Positions 33,760-43,427 are shown, numbered from the stretch's first letter. The stretch is DNA of 47,081 nt from an uncultured Aquimarina sp. (GCA_947498785.1 CANMLS010000040.1:1-47081), one strand, 5' to 3'. Program-made: numbers and translations. The notes: generated by a model not told the origin, from the letters alone.

Positions 33760-34541
33760 TTAGTTATACATCTTGTTAGCAACTTGCTTTTCTAACGAGA
33801 TTTTAAATTTGTTCCATAACTCTTTTTTAAATTCAGTTTCGTTTTTCAGTTCCCTTTCTGTTATCACCTTGTTTCTCTTGATTTTTAATGTATTGCCAGA
33901 AATTGTAATCCGACCATTTCTGTTGGTAAGGAAATCAATCTTTTTTTCATAAAATGCGAGTCGGGATTAGTTTGATGATATTCGCACATTTTTTCATACT
34001 CTTCGAATTCCCTTCCTACATTTTTGAAAATGAATTCTGGTGTTGATTTCCCGTTTTCAATTTTATTTACACCTAAATATCCGTTTTCAAACTTGTTGAT
34101 TGAATAATTCCCTCTTTCATCATTTTGGATTTTCCCTAATTTTAGTTCTAATGGTTCAAAAACGAACTCTCCAAATCCGACATCTGTCAAATATTCGGTG
34201 TTTACAATTTTCACAATAATTGCAAGGTGATCAAATTCGGAACTATATTCTTTGTCTTTATTATAAACCCTTGCAGAAATTCGTTTCGCATCGAAGCCCA
34301 ATGATTGCAGTAACTCGCAATAGAGTCCGTTTAATTCATAACAAAATCCGCCACGATTTTGATAAATTATCTTTTCATAAATTTGTTTAAGGTTCAGTTT
34401 TATTGGAGTTTGATAGTGAATGTCTAAATTTTCGAAAGGAATATTTAAAAGATGTTTTTTTTGCAACTTCTTTAATAAAGACAAATTGGGTTCAAGTTCT
34501 TCCGAATATTTAATTCTATCCAAATATTTTTCTATATCCAT
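33760..34541 (-). pseudogene. Arylamine N-acetyltransferase, frameshifted near the C-terminus
   Basis: The first 218 codons (34541-33885) carry the NAT family core: 'IPFENLDIHYQTPI', RGGFCYELNG with Cys67, FDHLAI with His105, and DVGFGE with Asp120, the expected catalytic triad. The frame stops at 33885 after 'SLPTEMVGLQFLAIH', shorter than usual. One base off, the sequence continues 'NGRITISGNTLKIKRNK' and 'ELKNETEFKKELWNKFKISL' to a stop at 33760, a normal NAT ending. A one-base loss near 33920 explains this. The catalytic core is intact, so a truncated product could still fold. The GTTAGC boundary motif (33774) overlaps its final codons. Confidence 0.75.
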
Positions 34542-34556
34542 TCAGTTTATTTTCAG

Positions 34557-34960
34557 CTTGTTGCCAACACCAATATATAATTACCATGGTAACTATATAT
34601 TTCTATATGAGGAACTAATTTAGTAAATCTTTTAAGCTTTTTTATAGTGATATGAGTATAAGTTTTCGGTTGGTTTGCTGGGATTGTGTCCTATAAAACT
34701 TGAGTGTATCGTTAATCTATTTCTTCTCCTAATACATGAGTAGCAAAACCATGTCTTAACCTATGCTGGTGACGACTCTAGAAGCCGATCACAGATAGGA
34801 TGCGGAGCAAGTTATATAAAGGCATTGAAATGTTAATAATCCTATCGAAATTATCAATATTTCAACACTACAACATCATCAATATGAGATAAATTAAAAA
34901 ATAAATATTAACTTTATGGAACTAGGCTAGTGCTTTTCATAGGAACCGTTGTTGTGTGCA
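34557..34960 (-). repeat. Family A boundary element, copy 6 (hybrid)
   Basis: It starts TTGCCAACACC with the palindrome 34572-34601 (one mismatch). The recombinase-tail part is conserved up to 'ACCTATGCTGGTG' (about 34772). After that the sequence is unrelated to the other copies ('GACGACTCTAGAAGCCGATC') and ends 'CATAGGAACCGTTGTTGTG', so this copy has a different right half. Confidence 0.7.
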
Positions 34961-35018
34961 GTAATTATTAATCTCTTTAATCGCTTGTAGAATTCAGGTA
35001 AACTTATACTACCTACTT

Positions 35019-38003
35019 TTATTTTGGTACCACAAAAATCACCAACATTTTACAGTCTTTATAATAGGTTTCGGTATTACTTCCGATAAGAACCGATGCG
35101 TTTTTAGCGACTTCTTTTTTATAAAGTTTCCATTTATCCTCTCCTATTTCTAGGTCTTCTCCGGTATAGGTATATTCAGAGGTAAGCCATTCCATTTCGT
35201 CTTTTATTCTTGTGTCATAAGCTATATATACATCAGAATTTTGGTTCACATTAAACTGGAGCAAGTCAACTGCAGCGTAGTTCCAGTCTTTCTGAGGTAA
35301 TTGGATAAATTCTCCTTTACCTAAAAATTGCGGATAATTTTTTAATGGTAGGTCTAAATCATTGTACAGATATTCAAACCACTGTACTCTTAGAACAGAG
35401 GCTTCTATAGCAGGCCCACTATATCCTACATCACTTATATATTTTGAATTATACTTCTGCTTAGGTGCTTCTTTGACCAATGCTTTTATCTCCGATAATG
35501 GTCTAGGCAAAGGTAAAGCTTCAAAGGGTTCTTGTTTAGGTAATTGAGATAGCACTGTTGTAACCCCATTGGTATTATCTGTTTTTTGTGAAAAGACTTT
35601 GGCTTTTGCTGGTTTTAAATCGTTAGAAGTTGCTTTTAGAACTATTTTCCCTTCATTACGGGTGGTTTTTACTGCTACTCGATTAATTCCACATTCTAGC
35701 TCCAAATGCGTATGATTTGTAGAGTTTTCCTTTCCACTATTGTAGCCTCCTCTCCAAATTCCTTCTCCTTTTACAACAAAATCACATCTTCCTATAAAAG
35801 TAGGACACCTATTTCCATCTTTATCTACCGCTTCTACATCGAATAAAACCACATCACTTCCTGTAGCTAATAATCCTTTAGGATTGACAATAGGTGATAG
35901 TTTAAGTGCAACAGCCTTACCTGTTGTTATTAGCTCTTCTTCTATTACTTTTTTACCGCTTTTAAAACCAACTGCTTTTATTATGCCAGGCTGCCAAGAA
36001 ACATTTTTAAACGTAAACAATAAGGGATGAGTTTTCTCTTTGTTTTCTTTGTTGACTATTAAGTTGAGTTTACTCTTCTTTTTCGTAGCAATTTCTTTTC
36101 CATTTAGGAATAATATCACTTCATCTACATTGGATACTACATTTATGTTCTTCTGAATTCCCTTTTTGTAGTTCCAATGTCCAATGATATGCATATCATC
36201 ATCTTCAGAAAAAATCACCCTAGAAACATGGTAAGCTTCTTTAGGTAATCGCATGGCATCGATTTCTCCACTCGCTCTGGTTACTTCACTATTTACCCTT
36301 CCTCCACTAGGTGAATCTACAAAAATCCAATTAGCACCTCCACCGTGAAAAAGCGGGGCAATTTTTTCGTATTGAAAAACCTGATTGATGGCAAACTCTT
36401 CTGCAGTAAGGTCGTATTGCCCACTTGCATGCCAGTTCTCGTAAGGAGGAGTAAGTCTATCCCAAACCCTTCTTGGAGATTCTTCTCTGTTATATTCTCC
36501 TTCTATAGTAGGTAAACCTCTTAGATAACCTTTTCCTTCGGTACTCACCGTAAATTCACTAAACTTCTTTACTTGATAATTCGCTCTTCGATGTCCGTAC
36601 ATTCTTTTTCCATGAGGATCATAAGTTGTTACTACGTTCTTTAATTCAGTTACATGTTCTACGCTGGTACTTTGGTTTCCACCTTCCCAAAAAAGTATCG
36701 TTGGGTGGTTTCTAAAATAGATAACCATATCTCTCCAAGCTTTGATACGGACATCCCATGCATGCCCTGTAACATCTCCTTCACCATCTACTCCTGGCTG
36801 TAGAGTAATTAGCCCTAATTCATCCGAAGATTTTATGTCTGCAACTCCTCCAGCAGTATGTCCCCAACGAACAAAATTTCCATTCGCTTTTTTTATCATA
36901 TCTAAGGTGTAATAATGCATCCAATCTGGGTTTGCTGATCCTAAACCGGGCCATCCGTCTACCGATTTAAAGCCCCAGCCCTCTAGTTTCGTATAACGAT
37001 CATTGATGCTAAACCCAATATCTTGAGTTAGTGAGAACCATCTTACTCCCAAAGTTTCCTGATTGGTATCTACTACTTTGTCTCCCTGTACTATTTTATT
37101 AATAACTGTATACAAATAAGGGTGGTTCGGTTCCCATAGTTTGGGATTTTCAAGTATAGCTGTGTTTTTTACAATACTACTTTCGCCACTTGCTAAAGTT
37201 TGTTCTTCACTTTTCACCTCTAAAACCGTAATGCCTTCTTTGTTTAGAATAGAAGTCATCACATGAAAATCTTGCTTGTTTTTTTGTGTATTTTTTATTT
37301 CTGTTTCAATACCTACCGTAGCTTCTTTTCTTGACTCGTTAGACGTATAAACATAAGTACCTACTGTTCCCATATTATTGTACAAGGGTTGAGTAAAATG
37401 TAGCCTATCACTTACATGTAAGAACACGTTTCTATATATACCACCATGGGCAGGATGCCAATGAGGATTATTCCAAGGTAACTTTGCTCCTCCTAAATAG
37501 TGGTGCCATAAATTTATTCCAGGCTCTGCTTCTGTATCTTTTACAAAAGTATTATCACAAGAAACAGCTATTACATTTTTTTCTCCATATTTTAAATGTT
37601 GTGTAATATCTGCTCCAAAAGGTATAAAACCATTTTCACACTCTCCTACCAAAATTCCATTACAAAACACTTTAGCTACTTGTCTAACTGATTCAAACTC
37701 AATAATTACATTTTTATCTTTCCATGAGTTCGGAACGGTAAATGTTTTTCTATACCACGTTTTTCCGCCCCATTGATCTATTTCTCCTACTATACCTAAA
37801 GGGGAGAAATCATCGTAAGTATCGATATCATTATACGTATGTGGTGTGGAAACCAATTTCCATTCACTATCATTGAAGTTTGCTTTTTGAGCATTTGATG
37901 GATTTTCTTGAATGAATTTCCAATCTAAATTGAAGTTCAATTTTTGAGCATAACTAGCTGATGTTACTAACAGTAAAGCAATAATTTTTAGAGTTTTAAG
38001 CAT
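35019..38003 (-). CDS. Glycoside hydrolase family 2 protein
   Basis: This 994-residue secreted enzyme has a signal peptide (cleavage near SASYA-Q20). The sugar-binding GH2 N domain covers about 25-200 ('TWYRKTFTVPNSWKDKNVI', 'HWHPAHGGIYRNVFLHV'), the Ig-like domain 215-320, and the TIM barrel 325-640. 'ILFWEGGNQST' places the acid/base Glu at 440; 'GLPTIEGEYN' carries the likely nucleophile (Glu501 or 503). A DUF4982-like Ig domain follows ('VDEVILFLNGKEIATK') and a C-terminal carbohydrate-binding-like part. The WEGGN form in place of the beta-galactosidase NE motif suggests a divergent exo-acting GH2 on a marine polysaccharide. There is no PUL partner (SusCD, sulfatase) beside it, so it is isolated in the array. 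Confidence 0.9.
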   Translation of the reverse strand: MLKTLKIIALLLVTSASYAQKLNFNLDWKFIQENPSNAQKANFNDSEWKLVSTPHTYNDIDTYDDFSPLGIVGEIDQWGGKTWYRKTFTVPNSWKDKNVIIEFESVRQVAKVFCNGILVGECENGFIPFGADITQHLKYGEKNVIAVSCDNTFVKDTEAEPGINLWHHYLGGAKLPWNNPHWHPAHGGIYRNVFLHVSDRLHFTQPLYNNMGTVGTYVYTSNESRKEATVGIETEIKNTQKNKQDFHVMTSILNKEGITVLEVKSEEQTLASGESSIVKNTAILENPKLWEPNHPYLYTVINKIVQGDKVVDTNQETLGVRWFSLTQDIGFSINDRYTKLEGWGFKSVDGWPGLGSANPDWMHYYTLDMIKKANGNFVRWGHTAGGVADIKSSDELGLITLQPGVDGEGDVTGHAWDVRIKAWRDMVIYFRNHPTILFWEGGNQSTSVEHVTELKNVVTTYDPHGKRMYGHRRANYQVKKFSEFTVSTEGKGYLRGLPTIEGEYNREESPRRVWDRLTPPYENWHASGQYDLTAEEFAINQVFQYEKIAPLFHGGGANWIFVDSPSGGRVNSEVTRASGEIDAMRLPKEAYHVSRVIFSEDDDMHIIGHWNYKKGIQKNINVVSNVDEVILFLNGKEIATKKKSKLNLIVNKENKEKTHPLLFTFKNVSWQPGIIKAVGFKSGKKVIEEELITTGKAVALKLSPIVNPKGLLATGSDVVLFDVEAVDKDGNRCPTFIGRCDFVVKGEGIWRGGYNSGKENSTNHTHLELECGINRVAVKTTRNEGKIVLKATSNDLKPAKAKVFSQKTDNTNGVTTVLSQLPKQEPFEALPLPRPLSEIKALVKEAPKQKYNSKYISDVGYSGPAIEASVLRVQWFEYLYNDLDLPLKNYPQFLGKGEFIQLPQKDWNYAAVDLLQFNVNQNSDVYIAYDTRIKDEMEWLTSEYTYTGEDLEIGEDKWKLYKKEVAKNASVLIGSNTETYYKDCKMLVIFVVPK

Positions 38004-38242
38004 TAGTATTTAATAAGGTTATAAGTATTTCGGGAGATAAATGTAAATAAAAAACCTATAATTGTTTAGTGAGAGCTTCATTTATAGCTAGCCGTATCAA
38101 AGTTTATTCCCTTCGGTCATATGATATTCTCATCATTAAGAGGTGTTGTAAAAGTCATATTTCGAGAGAAGGCTTATGATTTTTTATCTAAACATCATAG
38201 CTTAAGTCAATTTCTAGTTTTGCAGGCATTCATTGTGGGGCA

Positions 38243-38544
38243 TGTTCGTAAAGGGAGATAGTTTACACTAAATTAATTTCTAATCTTGTCGATTGTTGTT
38301 TATTTCTAAGATGTTTTTCATCAAAGAAACCTAAAAATACATTTCTAAAAAAGACTTTCCAAATGCCATTACCAATATCTTCAATAGCGATGTATTTTCC
38401 TTTTAAAGTTGCAGAGACATATACCCAATAATAGAACTTCCACCTAACCGCTCCACTCTTAGTTACTTTTAGGACTTTGTACTTAGTAAATAAGCACAGA
38501 CCTTACGATGAAGTCTTAAAGCCCTATGTTTTCTTATACATTGT
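38243..38544 (-). pseudogene. Family C copy 2: IS481-type transposase C-terminus relic
   Basis: The minus strand reads in one frame 'KSGAVRWKFYYWVYVSATLK', 'GKYIAIEDIGNGIWKVFFRN' and 'FFDEKHLRNKQQSTRLEINL', then a stop. This is the C-terminal end of an IS481/rve-type transposase. The element end GTTCGTAAAGGGAGATAG lies at 38244. The segment 38262-38544 looks identical over 283 bases to 44479-44761. It ends at ATACATTGT with an empty MITE site (38540-38544), directly followed by TGCC. The preceding 38004-38242 is AT-rich with nothing recognisable. Confidence 0.75.
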
Positions 38545-38556
38545 TGCCAGTAGTGA

Positions 38557-39180
38557 TCATTTTCGTATACATTTTTTAAATTTCCCATTTATCTCTATAA
38601 CACCATTTAATCCCAATATTCCATATAATTTGATAGCTTTTTCTCCTTTTACAAGTTTAAGTTTTTTGGCTTTAAACTTTTGCTTATTTAAGATATCTTT
38701 TAAGGCTATGGAATCTTTTTTTGACATTAAAATTTTTTGATTTACTGAATACACAACTTGATCTCCTAAAATACTATCTACAAAAGTTTTCTTATAATAG
38801 GGTCTATTACTTTCCAAATGGAGTATGACATCTTTTGATTTTCTATAAAAATGAGTGTTATTGAATTTAGATACAAACTCATTATCATTATTAAGATTAA
38901 TTCCCTCTCTTTGTTTAATACTTTTATCTTTTTCAATAATATATATTGTATCTTTTTTTATTTTGCTAGAAAACTTAATCGTCTTTTCCGGAGACAACCA
39001 ACTTTTTGAGAATATTTTTAATATTACTTTTTCCTGCTCAATAAAGAAACAGTGTTTAGGTACAGACTCACTAGAATATGTAACATATGTACTATTACTA
39101 AAAAAATCTTGCGAAAAAGACAAAAAAGGAGATAGTAACAAAAAGATATTTACCCACTTTATAATACTAATACTTGACAT
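38557..39180 (-). CDS. Secreted protein with TonB-plug-like end, possible immunity protein
   Basis: The start is set at ATG 39180, which gives a signal peptide ('WVNIFLLLSPFLSFSQ'). The alternative ATG at 39201 lies inside the upstream gene. About 185 mature residues follow. The C-terminal 'KAKKLKLVKGEKAIKLYG' and 'ILGLNGVIEINGK' resemble the small domain found at the ends of many Bacteroidota TonB-linked proteins. It overlaps the 39167 gene by 14 bases, so the two are coupled. Overlap with a toxin-like gene makes immunity or partner function possible. Confidence 0.6.
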   Translation of the reverse strand: MSSISIIKWVNIFLLLSPFLSFSQDFFSNSTYVTYSSESVPKHCFFIEQEKVILKIFSKSWLSPEKTIKFSSKIKKDTIYIIEKDKSIKQREGINLNNDNEFVSKFNNTHFYRKSKDVILHLESNRPYYKKTFVDSILGDQVVYSVNQKILMSKKDSIALKDILNKQKFKAKKLKLVKGEKAIKLYGILGLNGVIEINGKFKKCIRK

Positions 39181-39958
39181 AAATAAACGGATTGGTTTCA
39201 ATAAATATTTTTACAAAATCAATATATGGCTTCTTTTTATCTTGTTTATCAATTCCTAAACCTGTAATAAAGTTACCTCTATATCTATTTCCTTTTCTAA
39301 TATCTCCAAGAGAAGAATGAATGTCTAAACTCCTTTTTGATATTGAATTATATAAAGAACCACTACCCAAAGAATCTTCTACTTTTACTATAATGTCAGC
39401 AGTAATTTTTTTCATTTTTTTAATCTCTAATGTTCCTAACCCTAAACCATTTTTAATTTTACCCTTTTTAAACTGATTTAACATTTCTTCTTCCGTCATT
39501 ACTACTCGTAGCTTTAAAATTCCATCATAAGCATATTGACGCTTATAGGTCTCTACCTCATCTCCTAAATCATATAACACACCAGGTATATTTTCAGGCT
39601 CTCCATTTACTTTGATAAAATCTATTTTACCAGTTTCAAACTGAAATGCATGTTTTAGTTCGTTCAATAGATTACTTAAAGTACCATCATAAAAAACAAT
39701 GCCTTTATCAGCTATATCTTCGTAAGTAAATTTAGGTTTATTATTAATCTTAAATTCATATTTTGTTTTAGAGCTTTCTATAACTTTAATTTCTTCTAAT
39801 TTAGCTTTGCTTTTTGGATTTATTTTATCAATAACATGGCCACTTTCATAGTTATCTAACCTATTTTGAAGTACTTGTAGCTGATTCCCTAAATTTACAG
39901 ACGAACCAAAAAATAAAGCTGAATTTATGTTATTTTTAAATTCTTGAATTATACTCAT
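39167..39958 (-). CDS. Toxin-domain-like protein with degenerate HExxH motif
   Basis: This 263-residue protein has no signal. 'YDGTLSNLLNELKHAFQFE' around residues 90-108 resembles the zinc-metalloprotease-like helix (H/N)ELxHAxQFE found at the ends of Rhs and T6SS effectors, here with Asn replacing the first His. It is followed by 'LYDLGDEVETYKRQYAYDG', also typical of that group. This is family-level inference and unproven. It could be a C-terminal effector module left without its delivery part. It overlaps the next gene, a candidate immunity protein. Confidence 0.5.
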   Translation of the reverse strand: MSIIQEFKNNINSALFFGSSVNLGNQLQVLQNRLDNYESGHVIDKINPKSKAKLEEIKVIESSKTKYEFKINNKPKFTYEDIADKGIVFYDGTLSNLLNELKHAFQFETGKIDFIKVNGEPENIPGVLYDLGDEVETYKRQYAYDGILKLRVVMTEEEMLNQFKKGKIKNGLGLGTLEIKKMKKITADIIVKVEDSLGSGSLYNSISKRSLDIHSSLGDIRKGNRYRGNFITGLGIDKQDKKKPYIDFVKIFIETNPFIYVKY

Positions 39959-39978
39959 TTTAGTTTATTTACATTACT

Positions 39979-40175
39979 GGCAACGGTGAGTATAAGAAAC
40001 GTAGGGCAGCTGATAAGCGATACGTTTCGGATTGGTACTAAGCCAAATATAAATATTTTGCTTTTATCTTTATTCTCGTAAATGCCAAATTTTATAGTTG
40101 GCGACTTTGCAAGTAACACAGACCTTTCAGTTAAGCCTAAAGCCCTATGTTTTCTTATACATTGTAACAAAACGT
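39979..40175. repeat. Family B boundary element, copy 3, empty MITE site
   Basis: The left end GGCAACGGTGAGTATAAGAA (39979) and the right end GCCCTATGTTTTCTTATAC with ATTGT (40161-40165) are inverse complements over about 25 positions with few mismatches. No MITE is inserted; the sequence runs on to AACAAAACG. This copy shows the ancestral form of family B. Confidence 0.8.
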
Positions 40176-40214
40176 TATTTCACAAGAATTCTCAATTGGA
40201 TATTGATGAAATAA

Positions 40215-40490
40215 TTAAACAATTTTATCTTTTTTTAAAAATTTAGAAACTAAGATTAGTGCCATAAAAAACAAAATAGAATAAAATAATGGACTTATAA
40301 CCAAATCAATATACCATTCACTGTTCATATAATTAATATTTAAAATTTCATAAGGAAAAGCCAATATCTTATGGGTTATCCTAGAGAATAAAGATGGTTT
40401 TGTCCAACCACCGAATAATAGAACAAAGGCAACATTGAATATTAGGAAAAAAACAAAGAAAATTGATGATTTTATAAATATAGATTTCAT
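40215..40490 (-). CDS. Small two-helix membrane protein, candidate immunity protein
   Basis: This 91-residue protein has membrane helices near residues 7-30 ('SSIFFVFFLIFNVAFVLLFG') and 65-85 ('ISPLFYSILFFMALILVSKF') with a Lys-rich tail. It overlaps the stop of the hydrolase gene by one base (TAATG), as immunity genes often do. The role is inferred from context only. Confidence 0.55.
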   Translation of the reverse strand: MKSIFIKSSIFFVFFLIFNVAFVLLFGGWTKPSLFSRITHKILAFPYEILNINYMNSEWYIDLVISPLFYSILFFMALILVSKFLKKDKIV

Positions 40491-41266
40491 TATTTAATAC
40501 CCTTTGAGATTAATAATTTACCTAATTTAGTTATTTCTTGTTCAACAGCAATTGTTTCATCGATTGGTGTTTCTGGGTCGTCAGGTCTAGCTAAATCAAA
40601 ATGCTCACCCGATTCTACGGAATTTTGTTTTGCACCTTTCCAAATATCTCCTATTCCATCTGTATTACTGAAGAAGTCCCCTGGTATATCCTGTCTAATT
40701 ATGTGACATATTTTGCCAATACTTTGGTATTCTAAAAGTTTCTTATACAAATTTGATTCTGTATTTACTGGCGAACCTATAAGAATTAAATTGTCCACAA
40801 CAATACCTTCTCCTACTAATTGTATAGCAGTTTGACTAACAACTACAGAACCATAGCTGTATCCTACCAGATTGATTTGAAAATTACCATATTCTTTAAT
40901 GTCTTTTACAATTTTTTCTCTAGCTCTTCTATGAGCGGACTTCATTTTTTCTGGAATAGCGAATGATCCTTCGTTTGGACTCTTATCCTCTACTGGTTCA
41001 TTTCGATATTGGAGAGCATAAATCATATCATTAGCAGCCGGCACAGAAGGTCCATAATTTGTACTTGAAGGAACATTAAGTTTTTCGAAGCCAGATATTC
41101 CCAATTTAGTCCATATTTTATCAAATCTCTGAGAATAATTCCAGCCAATTGTGTCATTTCCTGCACCAGCAACAAAATACATTCTAGCACAATCAACAAT
41201 CTCTATAGATGTAGTAGTTGCCTTTACTTCCCCGTCAATAATTAGTTCAAACGTATTCTTTCCCAT
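40490..41266 (-). CDS. Alpha/beta-hydrolase-like protein, candidate T6SS effector
   Basis: This 258-residue protein carries the nucleophile elbow GYSYGS (residues 135-140, Ser137) preceded by 'NFQINLV', and 'DNLILIGSPVN' as the next strand, matching the lipase/esterase alpha/beta-hydrolase fold. The candidate acid and His are Asp in 'LARPDDPE' or nearby, and His223-like 'GEHFDLA'. It starts directly after the stop of a TssD-like protein with C-terminal extension, and overlaps a small membrane protein. That order (tube protein, enzyme, immunity) suggests a Bacteroidetes-type T6SS cargo effector acting on lipids. Confidence 0.7.
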   Translation of the reverse strand: MGKNTFELIIDGEVKATTTSIEIVDCARMYFVAGAGNDTIGWNYSQRFDKIWTKLGISGFEKLNVPSSTNYGPSVPAANDMIYALQYRNEPVEDKSPNEGSFAIPEKMKSAHRRAREKIVKDIKEYGNFQINLVGYSYGSVVVSQTAIQLVGEGIVVDNLILIGSPVNTESNLYKKLLEYQSIGKICHIIRQDIPGDFFSNTDGIGDIWKGAKQNSVESGEHFDLARPDDPETPIDETIAVEQEITKLGKLLISKGIK

Positions 41267-41996
41267 TTAGTTTGATGATTTTTGTTGTTTAACGACCTCT
41301 AATTTTATCTTTTCAGTATCGCTTCGGATATGATAATTCTCAAGTTTATCATTTGGCAATAATTTATCTTTGTATTTAAAATCCTTTGTTTTATTAGCTA
41401 AATTTATAGTTAATTCTTTACCTATCATATTTTTAGTTTTTGCAACAAGATAAATTTGATCGCCGACTTTATATTGAGGATTTTTATTACCTTCTGAATC
41501 TGTAATGTAATAATCAATTACTTTAGGCTCATTATCTATTGTTTCCTCAGATTGATAAGGCATTTGTTCACTTGGAGGAATCCAGCTCTCTTGCCAAGGT
41601 TTTACCAAAGTTTGCCATTTAACCTCTTGTATAGCTGCTGAAATAGTCATTGTAATAGTCATAGGTTCTTCACCTACTGCATTAAATTCCTCTTTCCAAT
41701 AGATAAGAGCTGTGTCATTATACTTGTATTCAAAAAGTATGACATCATCAAAATCACCTTCGTAAAAAAATGATTTTACATTCTGTTAATGTACAGAATT
41801 TATCTTCTGGGCTGTAAGTCATCCAACGAAGTAATCTTTCATTATCATAACTAGAAGCAAAGGCTAGGGTAACAAGTCCTCCCATCGGGATTTCACCACA
41901 GCGACCTGTTTTATGATTCAATGTTTTAGAGTATTCTAAATCTGTCCATAATAATTCTCGTTCTGTTCCCAAAACGAATAATTTGGCTTTGATCAT
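41267..41996 (-). pseudogene. tssD: TssD/Hcp-like T6SS tube protein with C-terminal extension, frameshifted
   Basis: From ATG 41996 the frame reads 'IKAKLFVLGTERELLWTDLE', 'TLNHKTGRCGEIPMGGLVTL' and 'CKIIF', matching TssD of the Bacteroidetes T6SS. It stops at 41754 after LRR. With one T fewer in a run of seven (about 41763-41769), it continues 'YEGDFDDVILFEYKYNDTAL', 'EEPMTITMTISAAIQ', the normal TssD end, and then an extension of about 105 residues ('VIDYYITDSEGNKNPQYKVG' ...) to the stop at 41267. Native length would be about 242 residues. The extension resembles the Ig-like modules attached to T6SS effectors. The slip is in a homopolymer, so it may be phase variation, programmed slippage, a real mutation or a sequencing error. 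Confidence 0.78.
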
Positions 41997-42599
41997 TGGT
42001 TAAATTGGTAGGTTTTAAAAGTTAGTCACTATTTTAGCTCAATGGCTTAGAAAGGTTAGTCTATAGTTTCGTTGGCGCGAATACTAGGATAGCAAAAAAG
42101 CAAGTCCCATTGTTCAGTCACGGCAGATTTTCCGACAGGAAAATCCGCAGCTATGAACTATACACGCTGTTATCATACGTTTTTTTAGTCAATAAATTTT
42201 AGCGAGATATTTAATCGGCTGTTTTTTATTTTTTTGAAAATTTTTCTTTTCTCGTTTTGACAACTTTAGAAATCGATAACTAAAAATCATAGCAATTTTT
42301 TCAAATCTAGTATTGCAATTAGTTTGATCTAACCCTATCCAAGATAGATTTCCCAAATCTTCACGATTTTTATTATTCCTCTGTATTTATCTCAAAGAGG
42401 AATTCTTATCTAGGTTTTTAGTTGATAAAGATGAACATAGTGTTGAGTCAGTTAATAACCTACCAATATTGCAGTTTACAAGCGGCTTTTTACTGTCATA
42501 ACTATACACATAACCAGTAGTTTTTGGCTGCAAACATCTACTAACTAAATAACTTTGCTATAAAAGTAATATACCAAAAAATATAATTTTTATGCAACA
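41997..42599. other. 600-base gap, hairpin boundary motif, no gene
   Basis: A hairpin GCAGATTTTCC / GGAAAATCCGC (about 42123-42149) with loop GACA is followed by 'TACACGCTGTTATCATACG' (about 42160-42180), a boundary motif as at other units. The rest of the gap is AT-rich and shows no gene or known element. Confidence 0.4.
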
Positions 42600-43214
42600 T
42601 TACGTGCATTGAAAATACGCTTTAACTGTTCGAGTATCTGGATTGTAATAGTAGAAGAAATAACCAAAAAATAAACCTTCCTCAATTTCAGCAATAAAAT
42701 AATCCCCATTTACAACAGCTTCTTCTGTATTGTCCTTATCACTCACTGGTGAGCTCTGAACCCAAAATGGGTAGCCTCCTCCTACTGGAAAATCCATGTC
42801 TTTTTGTAATTCTGATTCTGCATGAAATATATCGTCTTCATATTCAGATCCAAATTCAGCCTTTACACGTATACCTGAATATTTATTTTTATATTCTGTG
42901 TTAATATCAGGATCCTCGAATGGTTCATAATTGTTTAATAATATTTTAAATGCTGATTTATTGTCGCTAACAAGCTCATCATTAATTTTTGCTATAACAG
43001 TTTTTCCTTCTTTTGTAAGCGTATATTCAATATAATAAATACTTGGGTCACCCCAGACTAAAAGAGGTGTAATTTCATTAACAGGAGTTTCTAAACTACC
43101 ACAATCCAGATTAAGAATTGGAAATAGATAATCATCATTGAATTCTTCATGAACAGGAAATAAGATACTGGATCCGTGATTATCTTCTTTTAAGACTATG
43201 TTTAATCTCTTCAT
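42600..43214 (-). CDS. Hypothetical protein, DUF1963-like features
   Basis: This 204-residue soluble protein has no signal. 'MDFPVGGGYPFWVQSSP' (about residues 140-156) is reminiscent of the 'KIGGYPxWxQ' motif of YwqG/DUF1963 proteins. The rest, with many acidic residues, does not allow a firm assignment. A C-terminal 'FFGYFFYYYNPDTRTVKAYF' strand pattern ends in Cys-Thr. It is a lone gene. Confidence 0.55.
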   Translation of the reverse strand: MKRLNIVLKEDNHGSSILFPVHEEFNDDYLFPILNLDCGSLETPVNEITPLLVWGDPSIYYIEYTLTKEGKTVIAKINDELVSDNKSAFKILLNNYEPFEDPDINTEYKNKYSGIRVKAEFGSEYEDDIFHAESELQKDMDFPVGGGYPFWVQSSPVSDKDNTEEAVVNGDYFIAEIEEGLFFGYFFYYYNPDTRTVKAYFQCT

Positions 43215-43327
43215 TTTGTAAATTTTAGTTGCTCAAAACTAATTTGATTTTGTTAATCATAATAATCTAATTGAATGAATGGTGATTTTGATTGAGTAAA
43301 AAAGATTTTTGAATAACACACAATGTT

Positions 43328-43402
43328 TAATATATGTGCTGTAACGAGGCAAAATGTTACCTTGTTTTTCAGTTTTTCTGCGCATTGGTTGCTATTTTTA
43401 AC
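43328..43402. repeat. Dispersed repeat D, copy 2
   Basis: This stretch contains 'GAGGCAAAATGTTACCTTG' and 'CGCATTGGTTGCTATTTTT', shared with 10612-10695. It is directly joined to a truncated MITE copy at about 43428. Confidence 0.55.
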
Positions 43403-43427
43403 ATTTTGCAAGCTACTACCGACTCAA

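Noticed and set aside
38477..39259. Plus-strand ORFs at 38477 and 38855
   Set aside because: They are antisense to the secreted protein gene and the family C relic and show only hydrophobic AT-driven composition.
39955..40170. 71-codon minus-strand ORF
   Set aside because: It is a reading frame through family B, not conserved as a frame in the other copies.
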